NCBI RefSeq assembly: GCF_004216535.1
Contig: NZ_SGWX01000001.1
Coordinates: forward strand, 1,426,001 to 1,490,000
Source: Xylanimonas ulmi
GTDB taxonomy: Bacteria; Actinomycetota; Actinomycetes; Actinomycetales; Cellulomonadaceae
Length of the DNA stretch: 64,000 nucleotides
Reading direction: 5' to 3'
Positions 14,523 through 22,541 of this stretch are shown piece by piece. A program made the translations under genes and the position numbers. A model generated the notes under the pieces. The model had not been told where the DNA came from. It worked only from the letters and a program-made list of their open reading frames with translations, and ran no database searches. The first letter of the stretch is position 1, and every line of letters starts with the position of its first letter.

Positions 14523-16082
14523 GTGAGCACAGGGTCCCGTCCCCCGCAGCCGGGTCCGACGGTCTCATGGCCCGGCCCCCGGCCCATCGTCTGGGCGCCG
14601 CGCGCACGCACCGTCGACGTCGTCGTCCCGGGTCCCGATGGCGCCCAGGCGCACCCGCTACGGCTGGTCGGCGCGCACAAACCCGGCTATTGGGGCGCCG
14701 ACCGCGAGCTCGACGCCGGGACCCGGTTCGGGTATTCCATCGACGGCCGTCCGGCGCTGGCCGACCCCACCGGAACCGCGTTCCCCGAGGGCGTCCACGG
14801 GCTCTCGCGCGTGCCGACGCCGCTGTCGGGGTGGAGCGACGACGCCTGGCGGCCGCCCGACATCACGGGGGGCGTCCTGCTCCACCTCGACGTGGCCACG
14901 GCCACGCGCGCCGGAACCCTCGACGCCGCCGCCTCGCTCCTGCCGGACATCGCGGCCCTGGGGATCCACGGCGTCGAGCTGGCGCCGCTCGCGGCCTACG
15001 ACCCGGACGTCGGGCCGACCGGCGGCGTTCGCCTCTTCGCTGTGCACGAGCCGCTGGGCGGCGTCCTGGCCCTGGCCCGCTTCGTCGACGCCGCGCACGC
15101 CCACGGCCTGGCCGTCGTCCTGACGCCGCCGCACCGCTGGGCGGTCTGCGAGGGCTTGGGCCTTGAGACGTTCGGCCCCTATGCCGTGGACGGGCGGCTC
15201 AACCTCTCGGGCTCGGGGAGCCGCGGAGTGCGCGACTTCCTGCTGTCCGACGCCGAACGGTGGTTCGCCGACCTGCATGTGGACGGCCTGTCGCTCGACG
15301 TCGAGGCATTGGCCGACGGCTCGCCGGTGCCGTGGATCGCCGAGCTCGCCGAGGCGACCGTCACCGTCGCACAGGAGGTCGGCCGCGGGCTGACGCTGTT
15401 CGTCGACGGGCCGGGCCGCTCCGATCGGCTGACGGGGGCGCTCAGCCGCGTCCTGGAGCAGACCGCGCCGCCCAACCCGGCGACCCTCGACCAACTGCGC
15501 CGGTTGGCCAAGACGCTCACGCCCACCGCGCGGCTGCCGCTGCGCGCGGACCGCCTGGTGCGCCGCCGCCACCCCACCACGGCGCATGCGGCGTCCATCG
15601 TGGTCGGAGACCTCACCCGGCTACCCGGAGCACGCCGCACCATGCCGTGGGCGCCGCCCGGCGCCCCGCACGCGCCGGCAGACCCCGACACCCGTGCGAC
15701 CACGCTCGCCTTCGCCATGCTCGCGGGCACGCCGCTCGTCCTGGACACCGACCACGCGCCCGTCGGCCAGGACTCGCCCGCGTCCGCGAGGCTGCTGGCG
15801 TGGTGCGCGCGCCTCGCCGCGCTGCGCGCCGACGCGGCCGGGGAGCTCGCGCTCGACGTCGACCTGCGCAGCGGCGCGACGACGCTCGCCGTCCGCCGCG
15901 GGCGCCTCGCCGTCGTCCTCGGCTGGGACGGCGAGACGATGCGCGCTCCCCTCGAGGAGGTGGCGCCGGGTCCCGCCGCGAGGTGGGAGCTGGCGGCGGC
16001 CTGGTCACCCGACTCGTCGCTCGACGAGCGTGGCCTGCTCGTGCCGCCCGGCGCCACCGTGGTCCTTCGCGCGCGAGCCTGA
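14523..16082 (+). CDS. Divergent TreZ-like (GH13) protein lacking catalytic residues
   Basis: 519 residues from GTG 14523. The order of segments follows maltooligosyltrehalose trehalohydrolase: an N-terminal E-set domain (about 15-85), then GVLLHLDV, ALGIHGVELAPLAAYDP and AVHEPLGG of the barrel start. The active-site regions are eroded. The Asp-x-x-x-Asn-His box is replaced by VVLTPPHRW. Region II reads VDGLSLDVEAL, keeping the nucleophile Asp (259) but with Ser257 where GH13 needs Arg. The acid/base Glu region reads LFVDGPGRSDR with no Glu. The reading frame is intact and codon use matches its neighbours, so it is probably expressed. It may bind glycogen-type glucans or act as a partner of GlgX. 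It is called TreZ-like by architecture; trehalose formation should not be assumed. Confidence 0.72.
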   Translation: MSTGSRPPQPGPTVSWPGPRPIVWAPRARTVDVVVPGPDGAQAHPLRLVGAHKPGYWGADRELDAGTRFGYSIDGRPALADPTGTAFPEGVHGLSRVPTPLSGWSDDAWRPPDITGGVLLHLDVATATRAGTLDAAASLLPDIAALGIHGVELAPLAAYDPDVGPTGGVRLFAVHEPLGGVLALARFVDAAHAHGLAVVLTPPHRWAVCEGLGLETFGPYAVDGRLNLSGSGSRGVRDFLLSDAERWFADLHVDGLSLDVEALADGSPVPWIAELAEATVTVAQEVGRGLTLFVDGPGRSDRLTGALSRVLEQTAPPNPATLDQLRRLAKTLTPTARLPLRADRLVRRRHPTTAHAASIVVGDLTRLPGARRTMPWAPPGAPHAPADPDTRATTLAFAMLAGTPLVLDTDHAPVGQDSPASARLLAWCARLAALRADAAGELALDVDLRSGATTLAVRRGRLAVVLGWDGETMRAPLEEVAPGPAARWELAAAWSPDSSLDERGLLVPPGATVVLRARA

Positions 16083-16143
16083 CGACCTGGGGTTACGCTC
16101 GCGCACCAGGTGACACCGGCGCAGGAGGAGCGGCGAGTTCTCG

Positions 16144-17055
16144 ATGAGCGGACGGCACAGCAAACAGGATCTGGAGCGCACCCCAGACGACGACATCTTG
16201 CGCAAGCTCGAAGGGCACTGGGACAAGTCCCCCACCCGGGCCTTGCGGTGGCGCAAGAAGGTGGACGTGCGCGAGCTCGACTGCAACGGCACGCCCGGCT
16301 GGGACGGCGACCGCGACGACGCCGAGCGGCTGGTCGCCGCGCACGCGTTCGAGTTGGCGCAGTTGCAGGAGCGGCTGTTCGCACACGGCCGCTCGGGCGG
16401 CTCGCGCTCGGTGCTGCTCGTGCTCCAGGGGCTCGACACGGCGGGCAAGGGCGGCATCGTCCGGCACGTGGTCGGCCTGGTCGACCCCCAGGGCGTGCAG
16501 CACCGCGCGTTCGGCGTGCCCACGGCCGAGGAGGCGTCGCACGGGTATCTGTGGCGCATCCGCAACGCGCTGCCGAGACCGGGGTACATCGGCGTGTTCG
16601 ACCGCTCGCACTACGAGCAGGTCCTCGTGGTGCGCGTCGACGGCCTGGAGCCCGAGGAGACGTGGCGCGCGCACTACGAGGAGATCAACGCGTTCGAGGC
16701 CGAGGTGGCCGCCGCCGGGACGGTCATCGTCAAGGTCGCGCTCCTCGTCTCCCGCGACGAGCAGAAGGCTCGGCTGCGCGAGCGGCTCGACCGGCCCGAG
16801 AAGCACTGGAAGTACAACCCGGGCGACCTCGCCGCGCGCGCACGGTTCGGCGACTATCTCGACGCCTACCAGGAGATGCTTGAGCAGACCTCGACCGACG
16901 TCGCCGCCTGGCACGTGGTGCCGGCCGACCGGAAGTGGTTCGCCCGACTCGCGGTGACCGAACTGCTGCTCGACGCCCTGCGGTCACTCGACCTGGGCTG
17001 GCCGCCGGCGGACTTCGACGTCGCCGAGCAGCGGCGCCTGCTTGACGAGACCTGA
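16144..17055 (+). CDS. ppk2: Polyphosphate kinase 2 family protein
   Basis: 303 residues with the PPK2 fold of P-loop kinases. The Walker A-like GLDTAGKGG is at about 96-104, Walker B VFDRSHYEQVLV at about 161-172, and the lid region DRPEKHWKYNPGDL. PPK2 enzymes transfer phosphate between polyphosphate and nucleotides (AMP, ADP, GDP or their triphosphates). The single-domain length fits class I/III enzymes; nucleotide preference cannot be read. It lies 61 bases after the TreZ-like gene in a glycogen/polyphosphate cluster. An inverted repeat follows the stop codon. Confidence 0.9.
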   Translation: MSGRHSKQDLERTPDDDILRKLEGHWDKSPTRALRWRKKVDVRELDCNGTPGWDGDRDDAERLVAAHAFELAQLQERLFAHGRSGGSRSVLLVLQGLDTAGKGGIVRHVVGLVDPQGVQHRAFGVPTAEEASHGYLWRIRNALPRPGYIGVFDRSHYEQVLVVRVDGLEPEETWRAHYEEINAFEAEVAAAGTVIVKVALLVSRDEQKARLRERLDRPEKHWKYNPGDLAARARFGDYLDAYQEMLEQTSTDVAAWHVVPADRKWFARLAVTELLLDALRSLDLGWPPADFDVAEQRRLLDET

Positions 17056-17068
17056 GGCCCGCCATCCC

Positions 17069-17119
17069 GGTGGTTGAGCCTGTCGAAACCACCCGCTGGT
17101 TTTGACGGGCTCAACCACC
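17069..17119. repeat. Long inverted repeat (REP-like), copy 1
   Basis: GGTGGTTGAGCCTGTCGAAA (17069-17088) continues with CCA and is matched by a downstream arm ending GGGCTCAACCACC (17119); 21 of 23 positions pair around a 5-base loop. The element lies between convergent ppk2 and zapE and its right arm supplies the last codons and TGA stop of zapE. A related arm is found at 30849-30879, so this is an interspersed repeat and may act as a bidirectional terminator. Confidence 0.75.
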
Positions 17120-18193
17120 CGAGGTCGCCAGCGCGCGCCCGTCCTCGGCGAGCGCGCCCAGGCGTGACAGCGCCCGGTAGTACTTCTTGCGATACCCCCC
17201 GCGCAGCATCTCCTCGGTGAACAGCCCGCGTGTGTCGACCGCTCCGTGCCCGGACAGCAGCACCGGCACGTCGCGGTCGTAGAGCCGGTCCACGAGCACC
17301 ACCAGCCGCAGCGCGACGTCCTGCCGGGCCACCGGCCGTACGCCGGTCAGCGCGACCACTCCGACGCCGTCCAGCAACGCGCCGTACCGACTCGGGTGCA
17401 CCGTGGCCAGGTGGTCGAGCAGATCGTCGAACTGGTCGAGGGTCGCGTCGGGGCGGGCGGCGGCGAACGACTCGGCGACCTCGGCGGGCAGCGGCTCGGC
17501 GTCCGTCACGACGGCGCGGTGGCGGTAGTCGTCGCCGTCGACGCGCAGCACCTCGAAGCGTGCGGCCAGCGCCTGGATCTCGCGCAGGAAGTCCTCGGCG
17601 GCGAACCGCCCCTCGCCCAGGGCCCCAGGCAGCGTGTTGCTGGTGGCGGCCAGGGCGACCCCGCGGTCGGTCAGCTCGCGCAGCAGCCGGCTCATGAGCG
17701 TGGTGTCCCCCGCGTCGTCGAGCTCGAACTCGTCGACGCACACGAGCCGCTTGGCCGCCAGGGCCTCGACCGTGGGCAGGAACCCGAGCGCGCCGACCAG
17801 GTTGGTGTACTCGACGAACGTCCCATACGCCGTGTGCTCGACCCCGACGGCGTGCGCGAGCGCGGCCAGCAGGTGCGTCTTGCCGACGCCGAAGCCGCCG
17901 TCGAGGTAGACGGCCGGCGCCGTGGCCCGGCGGCGGGCGGCGAACAGTCCGCGCGGGCGCGCGGGCGCCGTGATCTGCCGCGCCACGTCCTCAAGGCGGG
18001 CGACCGTGGCGGCCTGGCTGGGGAACGAGGGGTTCGCGCGGTAGGTCTCGAACCGCGCCCCGGCGAAGTGGCGGGGCGGCACGAGGTCCGCGAGCAGCCG
18101 TTGCCGGGAGGCCACGGGCCGCACCGAGGTGAGCGAGCCGACATGCGGCGCGTCGACGACGGGGCGGGGGGCATCGGTCGTGGCGCTCGTCAC
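17111..18193 (-). CDS. zapE: AFG1/ZapE-family ATPase
   Basis: 360 residues from the GTG at 18193; a TTG at 18202 would add three. It is a P-loop ATPase with Walker A in LDGGFGVGKTHLL, Walker B in LVCVDEFELDD, and sensor region AATSNTLPGALGEGRF, followed by the AFG1 C-terminal region. E. coli ZapE is a cell-division ATPase acting on the FtsZ ring, and AFG1 homologues act in protein quality control; either role is possible here. The last residues (SGG) and stop come from a repeat arm. Confidence 0.85.
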   Translation of the reverse strand: MTSATTDAPRPVVDAPHVGSLTSVRPVASRQRLLADLVPPRHFAGARFETYRANPSFPSQAATVARLEDVARQITAPARPRGLFAARRRATAPAVYLDGGFGVGKTHLLAALAHAVGVEHTAYGTFVEYTNLVGALGFLPTVEALAAKRLVCVDEFELDDAGDTTLMSRLLRELTDRGVALAATSNTLPGALGEGRFAAEDFLREIQALAARFEVLRVDGDDYRHRAVVTDAEPLPAEVAESFAAARPDATLDQFDDLLDHLATVHPSRYGALLDGVGVVALTGVRPVARQDVALRLVVLVDRLYDRDVPVLLSGHGAVDTRGLFTEEMLRGGYRKKYYRALSRLGALAEDGRALATSGG

Positions 18194-18269
18194 GGTGGTC
18201 AAGGTTACGCGTCGTCAGCACCGGCCTGGTGTGAGGTACGCCACGCCGCGCGAGTGCGAGACTGCCTGC

Positions 18270-19061
18270 ATGGCCGGCCCCGCGCTCACCCTCCTGGCGC
18301 CCCAGACGCGCCCGCTGCCCGACGACGACGGCGAGGCCGCTCTCGCCGCGCTGTATCGCCACGAGCCCGCAGTGGTCCGCGCCAATATGGTCGCCTCGGT
18401 CGACGGCGCGGCATGGGGCGGCTCGCACCGTTCGGGCGACCTCAACGACGACGCCGACCTGCGCGTGTTCCGCGTGCTGCGCGCGCTGGCCGACGTCGTC
18501 GTCGTCGGCGCCGGCACCGCGCGCGAGGAGGGGTACGACCAGATCGAGCGGCCCGCGGACCTGGCGCACCTGGCCGAGGGCGCCGCCCCCCTGCGGCTCG
18601 CGCTGGTCTCGCGCAGCGGACTCGTGCCGCCGTCGACGCTGGCGGGTGACCGCCCACCGCTGGTGATCACCGGCGAGGCGGGCGCCACTGCCGCGCGCGG
18701 CGCCGTGGGCGGCGAGAACGTGCTGGTCCACGGCGCGCAGGAGCCCGATCTGCGCGCGGGGCTGGCCGACCTGGCCGCGCGCGGGCTCACGCGCGTGCTC
18801 ACCGAGGGCGGCCCCCACCTCCTGGGGTCACTCCATGCGGCCGGGCTGGTCGACGAGCTGTGCCTGACGACGTCCGCCGTCGTGGAGGGGCCGGCCCCCG
18901 GCCGCATCCTCGCGGGAGCCCAGGCGCCGCGAGGGCGCGGACCGCGCCGTTCCCGGCTGGCCCACCTGCTGCACGATCCTGCGGCCGGAACCCTCCTGGC
19001 CCGGTGGCTGGTGCCATCGGACGCGCCCACCGCCGACGGCCTGGCAGGATTCGGTACATGA
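18270..19061 (+). CDS. RibD C-terminal-domain (pyrimidine reductase-like) protein
   Basis: 263 residues with one dihydrofolate-reductase-like RibD_C domain: VRANMVASVDGAAWG near residue 38, VVVVGAGTAREEGY, and LTEGGPHLLGSLHAAGLVDE for NADPH and substrate binding. Free-standing RibD_C proteins are common in actinobacteria. Some reduce the riboflavin pyrimidine intermediate, others reduce unknown substrates. There is no deaminase domain and no other rib gene nearby. The stop overlaps the next start (ATGA), so it heads a three-gene unit with a Rossmann-like protein and murJ. Confidence 0.82.
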   Translation: MAGPALTLLAPQTRPLPDDDGEAALAALYRHEPAVVRANMVASVDGAAWGGSHRSGDLNDDADLRVFRVLRALADVVVVGAGTAREEGYDQIERPADLAHLAEGAAPLRLALVSRSGLVPPSTLAGDRPPLVITGEAGATAARGAVGGENVLVHGAQEPDLRAGLADLAARGLTRVLTEGGPHLLGSLHAAGLVDELCLTTSAVVEGPAPGRILAGAQAPRGRGPRRSRLAHLLHDPAAGTLLARWLVPSDAPTADGLAGFGT

Positions 19062-19585
19062 CGACCGCACCTTCGCCCGACTCCTCGGACGTCGTCCTCG
19101 TGCTGACCGAGGCCGCGCTCACCGCCGCCGACGTCGAGCACCTGCTCGACCTGTACCGCGACCGCGACGGCGACGGCGTCCCCGACCCGTTGGCGTTCCG
19201 CGTGCTCGTGCCCGCGGACACCGAGCGCAACGTGCTGGTCGCGCTGCTCGCGCACCTCGGCTCAGGCGACCTGCGCCAGGCGTGGGACGACCTGCGCTCG
19301 GGCCCCTCGGGCGCCATCGAGGCCGAGGCGAAGGCCGCCGACGCCCTGCGGGCCTCGCTCGCGGCCATCACAGCGACCGGCGTCACCGCGACAGGCGCGA
19401 TCACCGGCGACGACCCGCTGCCCGCGCTCACGACCGCGGTCGCCGACGGCGCCCGGGAGGTCGTCGTGGTCACCTACCCGCACGCGCTGGCCGACACCTT
19501 CCACGCGGACTGGGCCTCGCGGGCGCGCGAGCGGCTGACGGTGCCGGTGCTGCACCTGTACGCGGGCACGAGCGAGCTCGGCTGA
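19058..19585 (+). CDS. Hypothetical protein, possibly universal-stress-like
   Basis: 175 residues. It alternates hydrophobic strands and helices (VVLVLTEAAL, FRVLVPAD, ATGAITGDDPLPALTTAV, VVVVTYPHALADTF, VPVLHLYAG), giving an alpha/beta fold like universal stress or nucleotide-binding Rossmann proteins. The G-x2-G-x9-G ATP motif of UspA is not clear. The start overlaps the stop of the RibD_C gene by 4 bp, and murJ starts 2 bases after the stop. Function unknown; real by coupling and codon pattern. Confidence 0.65.
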   Translation: MTTAPSPDSSDVVLVLTEAALTAADVEHLLDLYRDRDGDGVPDPLAFRVLVPADTERNVLVALLAHLGSGDLRQAWDDLRSGPSGAIEAEAKAADALRASLAAITATGVTATGAITGDDPLPALTTAVADGAREVVVVTYPHALADTFHADWASRARERLTVPVLHLYAGTSELG

Positions 19586-19587
19586 GG

Positions 19588-21513
19588 ATGCCCGCCCCCG
19601 GCGATCACCCCCCGCGCCACGCACGCCCGCACGGAGCCGACCCCCGCCCGGCGCGCCGCGTCGGCTACCCCCGCGACACCACCCCCGCACCACCGACCGA
19701 GCTGATCCCCGCCGTCGGCTCGCGGCCCACCCCACCGCCGCGCGTCCCGGTCGCCGACCGGACCGGCCGTCCGCAGCCCGCGGCCACGGCGACTGCGGCG
19801 GGCGCCACGGCCAGCCCGAGTGCGGCTGAGCGGACCGCCGGCCCGGCCGCCGGCTCCGACGCGACTACCGCGCGCGCAGCCGTACCCACGACGGCGAACC
19901 TCGGGCGCAACTCGCTGATCCTGACCATCGGGACGTTCGCCTCGCGCCTGTCCGGCCAGGTGCGCAACATCATGCTCATCTGGGCGATCGGCGCCACAGG
20001 GCTGGTCGCCAACGCGTTCGACATCGCCAACAACGTGCCGAACATGCTGTTCGCGCTGCTGACCGCAGGCGTGCTCCAGGCCGTGCTGATGCCGCAGATC
20101 ATGCACGCCATCAAGTCCGACAACACCCAGGAGCGCCTCGACAAGCTCCTGACGGCCGCCACGAGCGCGCTCGTGGTCGGCACCGCGGCGCTGGTCGCGG
20201 CCTCTCCCCTGCTCGTGCGGCTGTTCACGCTCTCCGGCGAGTGGCCGCCGGCGGCGCGTGCGCTCGCCGTCTCGTTCGCGTTCTGGTGCATCCCGCAGGT
20301 GCTGTTCTACGGGCTGTTCTCGGTGCTGAGCGAGGTGCTCAACGCGCGCGGCCAGTTCGCCGCGACCGGGCTGGCGCCCATGGCCAACAACGTGGTCTCG
20401 GTCATCGGGTTCGGCGCGTTCATCGCGATCTGGGGACGCGCCGGCGGCGAGCTCAACGACCTCGCCGCGTGGACGACGGCGCAGACGGTTGTGCTCAGCG
20501 CGACCGCGACGCTCGGCATCGCGGCGCAGACGGCCGTGCTGCTGGTCGCACTGCGACGCGGCGGGTTCCACTGGCGCCTACGGTTCGGGGTGCGCGGCAT
20601 CGGGCTGCGCTCGGCCGGCAAGGTCGTGGGGTGGACCATCGCGGCCGTCGGGCTGGAGCAGGCCGGGCTCGTGGTGCTCAAGAACATCACCTCGGCCGCC
20701 GGCGCCGCGGCCGCCCCGGGCGAGATCGTGGCGGGCAACGCCATGTTCACTCAGGCCCTGACCATCTACCTGCTGCCCCACTCCCTCGTGGTCGTCTCGA
20801 TCATCACCGCACTGTTCCCACGCATGAGCCTCGCCGCGGCGGAGCGGGACCTCGACGGCGTGCGCTCGGCCATGTCGACGGGCCTGCGGACCGCGGGCAT
20901 CTTCTCGGTGATCTCGACCGCGGTGATGATGACGGTGCCCGGGCCGTTGCTCAAGACGCTGCTGCCCACGATCGCCCCCTCCCAGGTGGCCGCCGGCGCC
21001 CCCGTGCTGCGCTGGCTCGCCGCGGGGCTCGTGGCGCTCGGGGCGACCGTGATGGTCAAGCGCATGTACTTCGCGTTCGAGGACGGGCGCAGCATCTTCG
21101 TCATCCAGATCTTCGCGACCGGCGCCATGGTCGTCACGCTGCTGATCGGCGCGCAGTCGCTCGACCCGCGGTACTGGACCGTGGCCGCCGCCGGGGCCTA
21201 CGCGCTGTCGACCTGGGTGTCGGTGCTGCTGCGCGTCGCCGGGATGCGCCGCCTGCTGCACGGCGTCGACGGCGCCCGCGTGCTGCGCCTGTACGTGCGC
21301 GCGGGGCTCGCCGCGGGCGTGGCCGCCGCCGTCGGCTGGGCCACCGCCCGGGCGCTGGGCGGCGATGGCACGCTCACCTGGGCGCACGCCTTCGGCGTCA
21401 CCGCGGCGGTGGGCACGCTCATGCTGCTGGTCTACGCCGCCGGGCTCAAGGCCCTGCGTGTGCGCGAGTTCGACGACGCCCTACGGCCGCTGAGGCGCCG
21501 CCTCGGCCGCTGA
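19588..21513 (+). CDS. murJ: MurJ/MviN-type lipid II flippase
   Basis: 641 residues. The first 110 are Pro/Ala/Thr-rich and probably a disordered cytoplasmic tail. A MATE-like membrane domain of about 13-14 helices follows, beginning NSLILTIGTFASRLSGQVRN with the conserved Arg residues of MurJ near the central cavity. MurJ moves lipid-linked peptidoglycan precursor across the membrane. It lacks the C-terminal kinase-like extension seen in mycobacterial MviN. It is third in an operon with the RibD_C and Rossmann-like genes, and meets an operon for probable cross-bridge enzymes end to end 8 bases away. Confidence 0.9.
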   Translation: MPAPGDHPPRHARPHGADPRPARRVGYPRDTTPAPPTELIPAVGSRPTPPPRVPVADRTGRPQPAATATAAGATASPSAAERTAGPAAGSDATTARAAVPTTANLGRNSLILTIGTFASRLSGQVRNIMLIWAIGATGLVANAFDIANNVPNMLFALLTAGVLQAVLMPQIMHAIKSDNTQERLDKLLTAATSALVVGTAALVAASPLLVRLFTLSGEWPPAARALAVSFAFWCIPQVLFYGLFSVLSEVLNARGQFAATGLAPMANNVVSVIGFGAFIAIWGRAGGELNDLAAWTTAQTVVLSATATLGIAAQTAVLLVALRRGGFHWRLRFGVRGIGLRSAGKVVGWTIAAVGLEQAGLVVLKNITSAAGAAAAPGEIVAGNAMFTQALTIYLLPHSLVVVSIITALFPRMSLAAAERDLDGVRSAMSTGLRTAGIFSVISTAVMMTVPGPLLKTLLPTIAPSQVAAGAPVLRWLAAGLVALGATVMVKRMYFAFEDGRSIFVIQIFATGAMVVTLLIGAQSLDPRYWTVAAAGAYALSTWVSVLLRVAGMRRLLHGVDGARVLRLYVRAGLAAGVAAAVGWATARALGGDGTLTWAHAFGVTAAVGTLMLLVYAAGLKALRVREFDDALRPLRRRLGR

Positions 21514-21520
21514 GGCACCG

Positions 21521-22531
21521 TCAGCGGCCGCGTAGGCGCCGCACCACCTTCTTGGCGGTCGGCAGACCCCGCTCCCACGCCGTGTGGAGCGCGGCGTTGA
21601 GCGGCACGTCCCAGGTGCCCGCGAGCTGGTCCTCGTGTTTGGCGAAGCTCCGCTTGAACTCACCGATGCCGTCGTTGAGCAGACCGTTGAGGTCGTAGGC
21701 GCCCACGCCCAGCTCGCGCGCGTCGGTGATCGACGCCCAGTACACGGGGGCGGTCGCGCGCAGGCGCCGCCCGGCGTCGTTCGCCCCTCCGTACAGCAGG
21801 AACGCGGTGCTGGACGACGTCGCGGCCCACGCGAAGCAGCACGGCTGGCCGTCCTCGTCGAACGCCGCCACCAGGCGTGAGGCCTCGCCCAGCTCACGGT
21901 GCACGGCGAGGTAGTACTCGTCGTCGTGCAGGGCGAACCCCGCGCGCCGGGCGGTCTCGTGGTAGACCCCGAGCACGGCGCGCACCTCGTCCTCACCGGT
22001 CACGCGACGCACCACCAGGCCCTCGCGCTGGGCCTTGCGGATCTCGTAGCGCGTCGACTTGCGCATGTCCGCGAGCAGCGCGTCGGGCTCACGTTCCAGG
22101 TCCAGGATGAGCGTCGAGGGGTACAGGATCGTGTTGCGCGCCCGGCGCGCGCCGGCCACCCCGAGGGCCACGCCCTCGGCCCACGCCGGCTCGAAGCTCA
22201 CGCCGACACCGCCGAGGTGTGCGCGGCACCATTCCACGACCGCCTCGGCGACCTCGCGGCGCGCCACGTCCGCGCCCGTTCCGTCGGGCGCGACGACCGG
22301 CCCGCGCGGCACGTAGCTCAACGCTTTGAACGGCGCCGGCAGGCGCCGCACGAGCACCTGGGCCAGGCCGAGCGGCGCGCCGTCCTGCGAGGTCACGCGC
22401 AGGCGTCGCGGCGTCCACTCCCCCATGCCCTTGACCTCGCCCCAACCCCACAGTTGTAGCGGGTGGCCGCCCAGGGCGTTCACCTCGCCGTCCCAGGCGG
22501 CCCGGTCCAGGACCTCGTTCACCCTCGTCAC
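21521..22531 (-). CDS. FemAB-like peptidyl/aminoacyl transferase
   Basis: 336 residues from GTG 22531. Two GNAT-like halves typical of FemX/FemA are visible: HPLQLWGWGEVKG near the start, LPAPFKALSYVPRGPV, then KSTRYEIRKAQREGL in the middle, FLLYGGANDAGRRLRATAPV, and DLNGLLNDGIGEFKRSF near the C-terminus. These enzymes add amino acids to the side chain of lipid II, usually from aminoacyl-tRNA, to build the peptidoglycan interpeptide bridge. It follows an ATP-grasp ligase and gnd in one operon (11-base gap). Substrate unknown. Confidence 0.82.
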   Translation of the reverse strand: MTRVNEVLDRAAWDGEVNALGGHPLQLWGWGEVKGMGEWTPRRLRVTSQDGAPLGLAQVLVRRLPAPFKALSYVPRGPVVAPDGTGADVARREVAEAVVEWCRAHLGGVGVSFEPAWAEGVALGVAGARRARNTILYPSTLILDLEREPDALLADMRKSTRYEIRKAQREGLVVRRVTGEDEVRAVLGVYHETARRAGFALHDDEYYLAVHRELGEASRLVAAFDEDGQPCCFAWAATSSSTAFLLYGGANDAGRRLRATAPVYWASITDARELGVGAYDLNGLLNDGIGEFKRSFAKHEDQLAGTWDVPLNAALHTAWERGLPTAKKVVRRLRGR

Positions 22532-22541
22532 GTCGTGCCTC

